Origin: Bacteroidota bacterium
Lineage (GTDB): Bacteria > Bacteroidota > Bacteroidia > Chitinophagales > Chitinophagaceae
Assembly: GCA_005883855.1 (NCBI GenBank)
Contig: VBAU01000087.1
Span: 1-9,680 of the forward strand
Reading direction: 5' to 3'
DNA length: 9,680 bases
How positions within the stretch are numbered: position 1 is the stretch's first letter; every line of letters starts with the position of its first letter. Position numbers and translations under genes: made by a program. This document shows positions 1 to 6,914 of the stretch, one piece after another. The notes beneath the pieces were generated by a model. That model was not told the origin of the DNA, ran no database searches, and was given only the letters and a program-made list of their open reading frames with translations.

Positions 1-14
1 ATTATGTTAGTGTT

Positions 15-48
15 AATAAAAAAGGGAGATTGTTGGAACAACCTCCCT
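15..48 (-). terminator. Intrinsic terminator of the TonB-dependent receptor gene
   Basis: Read on the minus strand, the arms AGGGAGGTTGTT and AACAATCTCCCT (plus-strand 37-48 and 23-34) pair over 12 positions with one G-U wobble around a 2-base loop. A run of T with one A follows (22 down to 15). The wobble would be an A-C mismatch on the plus strand, and the T tract lies only on the minus-strand side, so the terminator serves the minus-strand gene whose stop codon is 23 bases upstream. It closes the transcript just after the receptor, so no SusD-like partner follows in the same unit. Confidence 0.88.
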
Positions 49-71
49 GGATGATTTCGTAAGGAATTTAT

Positions 72-3000
72 TTAGAAGTTAAGTTTCACTCCCAGTTGTC
101 CCTGCCAACGGCTGTTGAGTGGATCCACAGTGTAGTAATGATCATTCAATCCGGTTGGTTTCACAAAGTTGAATGTAGGCAAGTATCCACTTGTGGGTTT
201 GCCCACAGCTTTGCCATTAGCATCCGTAACATATTTCAAGAAGTTTACGTCATACTGGTTCACGTTTGTGACGAAAGTGATGTGGCCCCAGCTGTTGCTT
301 AAAAGATTTAGGACATTGAACAGGTCAAAACTAAATTCAAGCGTCTTTGACTTATCCTGTTTGCTCAAATGAAATGCATGCATCAGTTTCATGTCTAGCT
401 CGTGATTCCATGGTGTACGCATTCCATTTCTTTCTGCGTACTGTCCGCGGCGTGTTTTGAGGTAGCTATCGCTTCCGATAAAATTATTAAGATCGGTCCA
501 TTGTTGTGCAGCCGTATAGGTCTGACCATTCAACTTATAATCAGCGAGGCGAATGTCATTTTGATCCCTGGGAACGTAAGGTAACGGCGCATTAGAACCA
601 CCCGATCCGGGAGGTGATTGATATACCAATGTATACGGGCTACCAGATTGACCTGCGTAGAAGAAGGTGAGTGATGTCGTGTTCATAGTATTCCATCGAA
701 AATTCGTTCCGATATTTCCCACAATTCTGTGACGAAGATCAAAATTCGAAAATCCCAACTGTGGGTCGTTTGGAGAAATGGCCGGATTCAAATTGAAATT
801 ACTTTCCCATGAATTGCGAATACCATTACTTATATCCTTGCTCATCCCGTAAGTGTAAGCCAAAGTCCAGTTAAGGTCCAATGTATGGTGTGCACCAGCT
901 TTTATGCCATTGGTCGTTTTACTGATCTGCGCGGTGATATTGTAGCGGTATCCCTCTTTCGTATTTGAAAGAAAGAAGACGTTTGAATAAACAGGATTGT
1001 ATTTACCATTCGTTCCGGAACCTCTTGCCACGTAAATTGGCGATTGCGTAGGACCTGAGGAAAAATATTCGACAGAATCAAACAGGTTGATCTGTTGGAA
1101 TTTCACATCATACAACGTCTTGGTGTATAACAGGTCAACAGTGAACTTGTATCCTTTTCCAAATTTGTAGTCCATCGCCACATTACTACGCCAAACGCGT
1201 GGCAGTTTAAAATTATTATCAACTACATCAAGCTCCCGCGTGCTGCTTCGCGAAGCTCCACCATATTTCGTGACAGTGTCCTTCAAGCCGTATGGATTGA
1301 TCGCAAGTGGCACATATGTTCCTGCTGCTATATTGTTCCAGTCGATATTGCCCCACGTATACCCATTAAGTGTGTAACCATAGCCCATCCACGCGAAGGG
1401 CATTCTGCCAAGGAATACACCGGTACCGCCGCGAAGAACAACCGAACCGTTTCCTTTCATGTCAAAATTGAATCCCAATCTCGGTGACAGGCTCGCTTTG
1501 CCCAGGTATTCATTTTGCAACTCACTAAATGGAGTATTTGTGTAAGTGGGAGGAGTGTAATGTGAGTTGGCAACAGTACTATTAAGATTTGAATCAACTC
1601 CTGGTTGATGATCAACAAAAGAATAGTCGATCCTGACGCCAGGTGTTATTTTAAACTTTTTGCTGATGGAAATTTCATCTTCTCCGTATGCACTGAGAAG
1701 GCTAACCTTAAAAGGATTCGGTGGATCGTTATAAATTACATCTCTGTCATTGGGAATTTTAGGATCTCTTGTAAATGCACCGCGCACACGGCTGGGGTTG
1801 TCATTTAAGAAACTATTTACACCACGTGAATACTCCCAACGCCCATTCCACGAGTTTATGAAGCCGTAAGTAAGATCATAAAACTCATTATGAGTACCAA
1901 ACGTGAACTTGTTGATGCCCTTCGTGAGAGTTACGTTATCACTCAGCTCAATCGTCTGTTGGGTCATGTTGTAAATGGAAGCTTCTCTCCAGGTACCTGC
2001 CCAGATCCTGCCGTTATCAATATCAATAAACGGTGCAAGTGGTTCGGGAAAGTTTCTGTACTCGTGTACATGAACGTAACTAACGTTAAGTTGATTACTA
2101 AGATTGCCAGACAGCTTTGTTTTCAATTCGGCAACCAGGTTTATGTTTTTGTCGTACTGGGTAAAATCAGTTGAGCCGAATTGAAAGTTCGTCGAAGTTC
2201 TTTCGAGGTTATTTCCCCACCCGTTGGTGTACATACCCCGAATCATTAATGTATTTTTTGGACTGAGATTGAAATCGAGGCGGGCAAAAAATTTGTCACT
2301 CTTTGTAAAAAGTTTATACGCCCCGAGATAATTTCCTGGGTCGTAATTCAAGCTATGTACCTTCGCGACGATTTGGTCTGCTTCCGTAGCAGTTATTGCA
2401 GCCCCGGGGTCGTCAACATTATAGAAAGAGGGTTCCTGGCGACGCGTCTGCTCGAAATTGACAAAAAAGAATGCCTTATTCTTGACAATGGGGCCGCCCA
2501 AACTTGCGCCATATTGGTAATCATGAAATGTTGATCCTATTTTCGTTTTTAGGCCATCGACACTTTTTCCCATTAACGTTTGATTGCGCCCATACCCGTA
2601 GACGGAGCCATGGAAATCATTCGTACCGCTTTTTGTTACGGCATTGATTGAGCCCCCCGTAAAATTTCCAAGCTTTACATCGTAGGGTGCCAATTGTACT
2701 TGTACTTCCTGGACCGCGTCCAAACTGTATGGATTGGTACGGGCACCAGAGCCGGCTGCACCCGACTGGCCACCACCACTTACTCCACCGAATGAGTTGC
2801 TAAAGCCGATGGCGTCGTTGTTGACTGACCCGTCAATCGTGAGATTATTGTAGCGAAAATTCGTTCCAGCAAATGAATTATTATTCGATTGGGGAGTCAA
2901 TCTCGTAAAATCGGAAAGGCTTCTGCCGAGCGTCGGCAACATATTCATTTGTTGACGCCCGATAGAAAGTCCACCAATTGTTCGTCTGCCAGTTGCGTTG

Positions 3001-3365
3001 ACAATAACTTCCTCAAGATTTTTCTCAGCGCTTTTTAACATCACCTTTAAGTCGGGATTTTCGCCGAGCGTGAGATTTATGTTCTCAAATTTCTGTTCCT
3101 CCATACCCACAAATGATACAATAATAGTGTAAGGGCCGCCGGGTTTAAGATTGGGAATGACGAACAACCCCTTATTATTAGATTGCGTAGTGGTTTGATA
3201 AGCTGTTGGTATATGAGTCACAGAAATGGATGCTCCATCCACTACCTCGCCTTTGGAATTTATAACAGCTCCACTAACGGTCGCTGTCGTTTCTTGCGAA
3301 AAAATCTTTACAGTAAAAAAAGTAAATGTTACAAATGCGGTTAGTGTTGTTAAGAGTCGATTCAT
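72..3365 (-). CDS. Oar-like TonB-dependent outer-membrane receptor with carboxypeptidase-regulatory-like domain
   Basis: An outer-membrane beta-barrel transporter energised by TonB-ExbBD; the substrate cannot be read from the sequence. Residues 1 to about 24 form a Sec signal peptide ending IFSQ. Residues about 27-111 are a beta-sandwich CarboxypepD_reg-like domain (TVSGAVINSKGEVVDGASI onward). A plug follows at about 112-255, with EEVIVNATGRR near its start, LDAVQEVQVQLAPYDVKLGN (215-234) and a GGSINAVTKSGTNDFHG stretch. The rest is aromatic-rich barrel ending QLGVKLNF, a typical C-terminal beta signal. The plug motif APYDV..GNFTGGSINAVT and the ~1100-residue length match the Oar-like branch (named after Myxococcus Oar) rather than classical SusC. 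A Gly/Ala/Ser-rich loop lies at 193-208. The ATG at 3365 directly precedes the signal peptide; no Shine-Dalgarno sequence is visible. No SusD gene is adjacent. The porin lies upstream on the same strand, 100 bp away. A phosphate-related substrate is inference from context only. Confidence 0.93.
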   Translation of the reverse strand: MNRLLTTLTAFVTFTFFTVKIFSQETTATVSGAVINSKGEVVDGASISVTHIPTAYQTTTQSNNKGLFVIPNLKPGGPYTIIVSFVGMEEQKFENINLTLGENPDLKVMLKSAEKNLEEVIVNATGRRTIGGLSIGRQQMNMLPTLGRSLSDFTRLTPQSNNNSFAGTNFRYNNLTIDGSVNNDAIGFSNSFGGVSGGGQSGAAGSGARTNPYSLDAVQEVQVQLAPYDVKLGNFTGGSINAVTKSGTNDFHGSVYGYGRNQTLMGKSVDGLKTKIGSTFHDYQYGASLGGPIVKNKAFFFVNFEQTRRQEPSFYNVDDPGAAITATEADQIVAKVHSLNYDPGNYLGAYKLFTKSDKFFARLDFNLSPKNTLMIRGMYTNGWGNNLERTSTNFQFGSTDFTQYDKNINLVAELKTKLSGNLSNQLNVSYVHVHEYRNFPEPLAPFIDIDNGRIWAGTWREASIYNMTQQTIELSDNVTLTKGINKFTFGTHNEFYDLTYGFINSWNGRWEYSRGVNSFLNDNPSRVRGAFTRDPKIPNDRDVIYNDPPNPFKVSLLSAYGEDEISISKKFKITPGVRIDYSFVDHQPGVDSNLNSTVANSHYTPPTYTNTPFSELQNEYLGKASLSPRLGFNFDMKGNGSVVLRGGTGVFLGRMPFAWMGYGYTLNGYTWGNIDWNNIAAGTYVPLAINPYGLKDTVTKYGGASRSSTRELDVVDNNFKLPRVWRSNVAMDYKFGKGYKFTVDLLYTKTLYDVKFQQINLFDSVEYFSSGPTQSPIYVARGSGTNGKYNPVYSNVFFLSNTKEGYRYNITAQISKTTNGIKAGAHHTLDLNWTLAYTYGMSKDISNGIRNSWESNFNLNPAISPNDPQLGFSNFDLRHRIVGNIGTNFRWNTMNTTSLTFFYAGQSGSPYTLVYQSPPGSGGSNAPLPYVPRDQNDIRLADYKLNGQTYTAAQQWTDLNNFIGSDSYLKTRRGQYAERNGMRTPWNHELDMKLMHAFHLSKQDKSKTLEFSFDLFNVLNLLSNSWGHITFVTNVNQYDVNFLKYVTDANGKAVGKPTSGYLPTFNFVKPTGLNDHYYTVDPLNSRWQGQLGVKLNF

Positions 3366-3382
3366 AGCGGAGCAATTTTCAG

Positions 3383-3390
3383 CAAAGGAA
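3383..3390 (-). promoter_or_regulatory. Possible -7 element of the TonB-receptor gene
   Basis: On the minus strand TTCCTTTG matches the Bacteroidota -7 consensus TAnnTTTG at five of its six fixed positions and lies 17 bases before the ATG. No TTTG-type -33 element is visible about 20 bases upstream; that stretch is instead occupied by the 11-bp-phased repeats. This would fit an activator-dependent promoter, but one mismatched octamer is weak evidence. Confidence 0.25.
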
Positions 3391-3400
3391 TGTTGCTGCC

Positions 3401-3459
3401 GTTATCCGTATGTTACCTACGGGTTAAGGAATTATGACTGGATTATTACGGGAATGTTA
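3401..3459. promoter_or_regulatory. 11-bp-phased [A/G]TTA array upstream of the TonB receptor (Pho-box-like)
   Basis: This array sits in the 100-bp gap between the porin stop and the receptor start. GTTA occurs at 3401, 3412 and 3423, exactly 11 bp apart, and the phase continues with ATTA at 3445 and GTTA at 3456; the position at 3434 reads ATGA. On the receptor's strand this is TAAC every 11 bp. Segment 3411-3426 matches 14 of 16 bases of 4824-4839 in the porin promoter. Tandem direct repeats with 11-bp period are how PhoB/PhoP-type winged-helix response regulators bind. Other, out-of-phase TTA triplets occur (3432, 3443), so only the first three units plus the shared 16-mer are firm. Confidence 0.45.
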
Positions 3460-3465
3460 ACAATA

Positions 3466-4767
3466 TCAAAATTTGAACTGCAGTCGGCACGTGAAGACAT
3501 TATCCTTTTGATCAGAAGTGAAATGTGGTAGTAGTGTTTCCTCATTTCTTACAAACTCATAATAGAGCACGACTTTTACATGATCGTTAAAATAATAGGC
3601 GTATCCGACTCCCAATGTTGAATATTTGATATCGGCCGTTGTCAGGCTTGTATTGGCCTTTCCTATGTCGTTTCCCGAAACCTTTGTATTAGGATCGTAC
3701 CAATCGTATTTGACCAACAATTGGTTTTTTGAATTAACGATATTTTGCAAGAAATAAAGGAACGCTCCATCAAATGGCCTCCGGTAAGTGGGGCCAAGGG
3801 GTGCGGTCCCAGGATTTGTTGTGCTAAGTGCTGCTCCCGGTTGCTGACCTCTCCAATATTCTGCTCTCCACTCGGTTTCACCCCATTTGTGCCGGAGAAC
3901 GATTTGCACGTCCGCTCCGTAATAGTGCCGCGGCGCAATCTTGCCGATATTATCTATCGAAGAATCGACGATGAACGTTTTGTCGCCATTTGAGGTTCCC
4001 ATTTCGTACACATAGTTCGAGGTTTGTCGCCAACCACCATATAACAATGATAGGCCTCCGCTAAATAAAAATCGCCTTGCCGAAATAGGTTTTATCGTTA
4101 ATCTGCTGATGAAGTCTTTGTGACTGTCAAAATCAGTAGTGCCCGATAATCCTTGTCCATTAAAAAAACCAGCATCAAGCTTTACAAACTTGTTTTTTGC
4201 ATTTCGTCGAAGGGGCTCGTAAGTAACCATAGCTCCAATGTCCCTTTCAGTAGGCATTAGTATTTGGGACATCCTTCCCCGCTCAGGTGTCTCCCGATAG
4301 GCGGAGGAAAGATTTACTTCATATCCGAATGGCCTTGCAAATAACCCTGCAGTTATTGAAAAATTGTGTCCCTTGGTTTCATAGAGGCGCATAAACATGT
4401 CGCGAACATTTACGCCACGCTCGGTCGCATCGATCTGGAAAGTGAATAAAGCTCTTGGGTAATAATCTTCAGTCTTTAAAAGAAAGTCAACCTTTACCCT
4501 GGCGCGACGCAACATAAACCTGCTCTTCGAATTAGGCGAGAAGTCTCCTCCGTTGTAGGATCTAGCCCCCTCTGTATCCGCCACCTGAAATTGTGGTTGC
4601 ATGTACCCTGAGAACTGAAGATTTTCAAAACGCTTCAAAAAAGGACGCACCGTATCTTTCAAATATAATAAAGACGAATCCAGGTCAGAAAGATATTTCT
4701 GAGAGTGCGCGGAGCATAATAACAGCGAACAAGCGACGAGGAGAAGCAGTCGTTTTGATAACTCCAT
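3466..4767 (-). CDS. Phosphate-selective porin O/P (OprP/OprO) family outer-membrane porin
   Basis: Predicted outer-membrane beta-barrel channel for anions, chiefly phosphate in the characterised Pseudomonas relatives. Residues 1-23 are a Sec signal peptide (hydrophobic core LLLLVACSLLLCSA, end at HSQ). The mature start is a short helical segment, followed at about 49-60 by NLQFSGYMQPQFQ, the usual first strand of the family in Bacteroidota, then SRFMLRRARVKVDF (about 82-95), another family hallmark. A long series of alternating strands follows, ending FTCRLQFKF with a terminal Phe. The length of 433 is ordinary for the family. The ATG at 4767 precedes the signal peptide and has AGAAGG (plus-strand 4778-4783) 10 bases upstream, better than most starts here. 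It is divergent from a PhoU-like/PiT phosphate operon, which supports a phosphate role, although family members also carry other anions such as polyphosphate or arsenate, so specificity is inferred. No terminator follows, so read-through into the TonB receptor is possible. Confidence 0.88.
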   Translation of the reverse strand: MELSKRLLLLVACSLLLCSAHSQKYLSDLDSSLLYLKDTVRPFLKRFENLQFSGYMQPQFQVADTEGARSYNGGDFSPNSKSRFMLRRARVKVDFLLKTEDYYPRALFTFQIDATERGVNVRDMFMRLYETKGHNFSITAGLFARPFGYEVNLSSAYRETPERGRMSQILMPTERDIGAMVTYEPLRRNAKNKFVKLDAGFFNGQGLSGTTDFDSHKDFISRLTIKPISARRFLFSGGLSLLYGGWRQTSNYVYEMGTSNGDKTFIVDSSIDNIGKIAPRHYYGADVQIVLRHKWGETEWRAEYWRGQQPGAALSTTNPGTAPLGPTYRRPFDGAFLYFLQNIVNSKNQLLVKYDWYDPNTKVSGNDIGKANTSLTTADIKYSTLGVGYAYYFNDHVKVVLYYEFVRNEETLLPHFTSDQKDNVFTCRLQFKF

Positions 4768-4792
4768 TTTTTTGAAACCTTCTAAGAAACTG

Positions 4793-4800
4793 CAAAATAA
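4793..4800 (-). promoter_or_regulatory. Possible -7 element of the porin gene
   Basis: Minus-strand TTATTTTG matches TAnnTTTG except at the second base, 25 bases before the porin ATG. No clear TTTG is found 19-21 bases upstream; the phased repeat array begins 24 bases upstream instead. The octamer lies within a 17-base sequence found again inside the transketolase gene. Weak call. Confidence 0.22.
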
Positions 4801-4824
4801 CAGGATTTGGCGTATGAAAAATTT

Positions 4825-4877
4825 GTTACCTTCTGGTTAGATAATTATTAATTCTATATTAATTAATTATTAATTCT
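4825..4877. promoter_or_regulatory. 11-bp-phased direct-repeat array in the porin/DUF47 divergent promoter (Pho-box-like)
   Basis: The 171-bp gap 4768-4938 between two divergent phosphate-related genes contains TATTAATT at 4846-4853, 4857-4864 and 4868-4875: three perfect 8-bp units with 3-bp spacers. Two of them extend to a perfect 14-bp repeat TAATTATTAATTCT (4842-4855 and 4864-4877). The phase continues leftward with GTTA at 4836 and 4825, making five [A/G]TTA units at 11-bp steps. Known Pho boxes (enterobacterial PhoB, Bacillus PhoP, cyanobacterial SphR) are tandem 6-8 bp direct repeats with this same period; the cyanobacterial form, TTAA-cored octamers with 3-bp spacers, is the closest in layout. 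The unit contains the palindrome ATTAAT, so it could act in both directions. AT-richness is the main reason for caution. Confidence 0.55.
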
Positions 4878-4893
4878 GCCGTGGTACCAGTTG

Positions 4894-4906
4894 GCTAACC
4901 CTTAGC
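4894..4906. repeat. Short inverted repeat before the DUF47 gene
   Basis: GCTAA, CCC, TTAGC form a perfect 5-bp inverted repeat with a 3-base loop, located between the candidate promoter element at 4910 and the phased repeats. It may be a small operator or chance; nothing else supports a function. Confidence 0.25.
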
Positions 4907-4909
4907 GGG

Positions 4910-4917
4910 TAACTTCG
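4910..4917 (+). promoter_or_regulatory. Possible -7 element of the DUF47-PiT operon
   Basis: TAACTTCG matches TAnnTTTG at five of six fixed positions, 21 bases before the ATG at 4939. TTG at 4891-4893 could serve as the -33 element, but the 16-base spacer is shorter than usual. The phased repeats end 34 bases upstream, a reasonable activator distance. Suggestive only. Confidence 0.3.
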
Positions 4918-4938
4918 CAAAACTCTAAATTTCAGGTT

Positions 4939-5586
4939 ATGGCTGTCAACTCGTTTATGAAGATATTCTTACCAAAGAGTAAGGTGTTTTATGACTTATT
5001 CGAAAAAGTAGCCGACAACGTTTCTATCATGGGAACTAAGCTCAAGCATGTGGTGGAAGAGCCTGACTTTGATAAAAGGGCGTCGCTGATAACGCAATTG
5101 GAAGATATTGAGCACGATAATGACGAACTGACTCACAAGATCTTCACCGAGCTAGGTCGCAATTTTATCACTCCCTTTGACCGGGAGGACATACACTACC
5201 TCGCCTCCGCTCTAGATGACATAGCTGATTACATTTACGCCTCGGGCAAAAAAATTAATTTTTACCGTATTAATCCAAACGATAGTGGTTTACAAAAGCT
5301 GGCCGATATGATTGAGCAAAGTTCGGCACAGGTAAAAATAGCGGTAGGTGAATTGAGGGATATGAAAAAGATGCGCCAAATGACCGAGGCATTGGTCAAG
5401 ATCAACAGCATTGAAAACCAGGCCGACGATGTTTTTGACATGAGTATCGAAAGATTGTTTGCGACGGAAGCGGATGCGAAGGAAGTGATCAAAAAAAGGG
5501 AGATCTACCAGGCAATGGAGATCGTTACTGATAAATGTGAGGATGCAAGTAATGTTATTGAATCCATCATCATTAAATATGCTTAA
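4939..5586 (+). CDS. DUF47 family PhoU-like protein, partner of the PiT phosphate permease
   Basis: A cytoplasmic all-helical protein of the DUF47 (UPF0111) family, related to PhoU and commonly encoded beside PiT transporters, where it is thought to modulate or assist transport. The family start is recognisable: MKIFLPKSKVFYDLFEKVA at residues 7-25. Acidic E/DxxxD-type clusters that bind metal in PhoU relatives are visible in both halves: EDIEHDND (55-62), ALDDIADY (91-98), ENQADDVFD (159-167) and TDKCEDASN (197-205). No signal peptide or membrane segment is present. The length of 215 is normal. I kept the ATG at 4939; Met7 is a possible alternative start, and neither has a strong ribosome-binding site (CAGG at 4933-4936 is very close to the first). 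The PiT permease follows 91 bp downstream on the same strand with no terminator between, so the two are probably one operon. The exact biochemical role of the family is not firmly established. Confidence 0.92.
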   Translation: MAVNSFMKIFLPKSKVFYDLFEKVADNVSIMGTKLKHVVEEPDFDKRASLITQLEDIEHDNDELTHKIFTELGRNFITPFDREDIHYLASALDDIADYIYASGKKINFYRINPNDSGLQKLADMIEQSSAQVKIAVGELRDMKKMRQMTEALVKINSIENQADDVFDMSIERLFATEADAKEVIKKREIYQAMEIVTDKCEDASNVIESIIIKYA

Positions 5587-5677
5587 GAGCTATTCCAATG
5601 AGTAACGAGCTACTTACCGAATTGATGTTTATACAACGCGCAAATTCCCGGCTATGCTAATCCGCAAATAAACCTCA

Positions 5678-6874
5678 ATGAGTTTTTTAATTGTTATCAT
5701 CGCACTGGCCTTAGTCTTCGATTACATCAATGGATTTCACGATGCTGCCAACTCAATCGCAACGGTGGTTTCCACAAAAGTTCTTACGCCTTTCCAGGCT
5801 GTGCTCTGGGCTGCTTTGTTCAACTTCGTGGCATTTTTTATTTTCAAAGACCACGGCGTTGCCACCACAATTTCAAAAACAGTAAAAAGTGAATTCATCA
5901 CGCTTCCCGTTGTGTTTGCCGGATTAATTGCGGCCATCGGATGGAATTTACTTACCTGGTGGTTTGGCATTCCATCGTCTTCTTCACATACGTTGATCGG
6001 TGGATTCGCAGGTGCGGGTATTGCTCACGCCGGCAGTTTCTATGCAATTGAAGCTGATCCGATAATTAAAACAGCCAGCTTCATATTTCTGGCCCCACTG
6101 GTGGGAATGATCATGGCCTTCATTATTTCGTTGTGGTTCATCCATGCCTTTGACAAAGGGGTTGCACCTAAACTCATTTCCTTAGCGGTAATTATTTTGG
6201 TTGCCGCTTTTTTGTATTTCAGTCTTGAGTACGATCCCGCTAAACTAAAATCGCATTACGAATCATATATCTTAAACGTGATTTTTTACTCGAAAAATTT
6301 CAAATGGATATTATTAGCACTAATACTGATTGTGATATCGATCTTCACACTTTACCTCAGCAATCTGAACGCAAATCTTGCCAATAAATGGTTCAAAAGA
6401 TTGCAATTGGTATCCTCGGCTGCATTCAGCATTGGTCACGGCGGTAACGATGCCCAAAAGGTGATGGGTATCATCACAGCGGCGTTAATCGCAAATGGCA
6501 CCATTCAAAGATTTGAGCAAATGCCTATCTGGGTTCCTCTTGCTTGTTATACGGCCATGGGCGTTGGCACCATGAGCGGTGGGTGGAGGATCATTAAGAC
6601 AATGGGAACAAGAATTACAAAAGTGACGCCGTTCGAAGGCGTAGCGGCAGAAACAGCCGGAGCCATTACATTATTCGTAACAGAAAATTTAAAAATTCCC
6701 GTGAGTACAACTCACACGATTACTGGTTCGATTATAGGTGTAGGTGCAACCAAGCGCTTATCCGCGGTGCGCTGGGGAGTTACAGTAAATCTTTTATGGG
6801 CCTGGATACTGACTATTCCAGTCAGTGGCCTGCTAGCGGCAGGCATATATGCCGTCGTACGTTTATTCCTTTAA
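5678..6874 (+). CDS. pit: PiT family low-affinity inorganic phosphate permease
   Basis: Inner-membrane inorganic phosphate permease, expected to carry phosphate (as metal-phosphate in E. coli PitA) with protons or sodium. The duplicated PiT architecture is clear. The N-terminal repeat has NGFHDAANSIATVVSTK (18-34) and GIPSSSSHTLIGGFAGAGIA (97-116). The C-terminal repeat has SIGHGGNDAQKVMGI (251-265) and PVSTTHTITGSIIGVGATKR (341-360). The paired GxHDxxN and GGNDxxK signatures and the paired S/T-rich SHT/THT re-entrant motifs are the family's transport-core marks. Roughly ten hydrophobic segments are visible. The central region about 160-240 links the two halves without the large soluble insertion seen in longer relatives. 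At 398 residues it is a compact but complete member. The ATG at 5678 starts straight into the first membrane segment, with no Shine-Dalgarno. It follows the DUF47 gene and faces a phosphate-type porin across the divergent promoter, consistent with a phosphate uptake module. Confidence 0.96.
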   Translation: MSFLIVIIALALVFDYINGFHDAANSIATVVSTKVLTPFQAVLWAALFNFVAFFIFKDHGVATTISKTVKSEFITLPVVFAGLIAAIGWNLLTWWFGIPSSSSHTLIGGFAGAGIAHAGSFYAIEADPIIKTASFIFLAPLVGMIMAFIISLWFIHAFDKGVAPKLISLAVIILVAAFLYFSLEYDPAKLKSHYESYILNVIFYSKNFKWILLALILIVISIFTLYLSNLNANLANKWFKRLQLVSSAAFSIGHGGNDAQKVMGIITAALIANGTIQRFEQMPIWVPLACYTAMGVGTMSGGWRIIKTMGTRITKVTPFEGVAAETAGAITLFVTENLKIPVSTTHTITGSIIGVGATKRLSAVRWGVTVNLLWAWILTIPVSGLLAAGIYAVVRLFL

Positions 6875-6893
6875 AAGTTTTTCCTCACTTTTG
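6862..6893 (+). promoter_or_regulatory. Possible galE promoter
   Basis: CACTTTTG (6886-6893) matches TAnnTTTG at five of six fixed positions. TTTA (6862-6865) lies 20 bases upstream in the position of the TTTG -33 element. Initiation would fall near 6900, about 15 bases before the galE ATG. The -33 part overlaps the last PiT codons. The gap from PiT to galE is only 40 bp with no terminator, so read-through is also possible. Confidence 0.35.
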
Positions 6894-6914
6894 CGGTAAT
6901 TAAAAATTGAAAGC

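Noticed and set aside
3404..3424. Hairpin ATCCGTA-TGTTACC-TACGGGT as a terminator between porin and TonB receptor
   Set aside because: There is no T tract, and on the minus strand, where both flanking genes lie, one pair becomes a C-A mismatch. The symmetry overlaps the phased repeats, which explain the segment better.
3226..3531. A 101-codon plus-strand open frame across the porin-receptor gap
   Set aside because: It runs antisense to the receptor signal peptide and the porin C terminus and resembles no protein family I recognise.
4699..4767. Porin as a lipoprotein, because Cys occurs at the end of its signal peptide
   Set aside because: The residues before the Cys (Leu-Leu-Leu) do not form a lipobox, and the following HSQ fits ordinary signal-peptidase cleavage.
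5598..5660. A 20-codon ATG-to-TAA frame between the DUF47 and PiT genes
   Set aside because: Too short to judge, with no ribosome-binding site and no recognisable peptide; expected by chance in a 91-bp gap.
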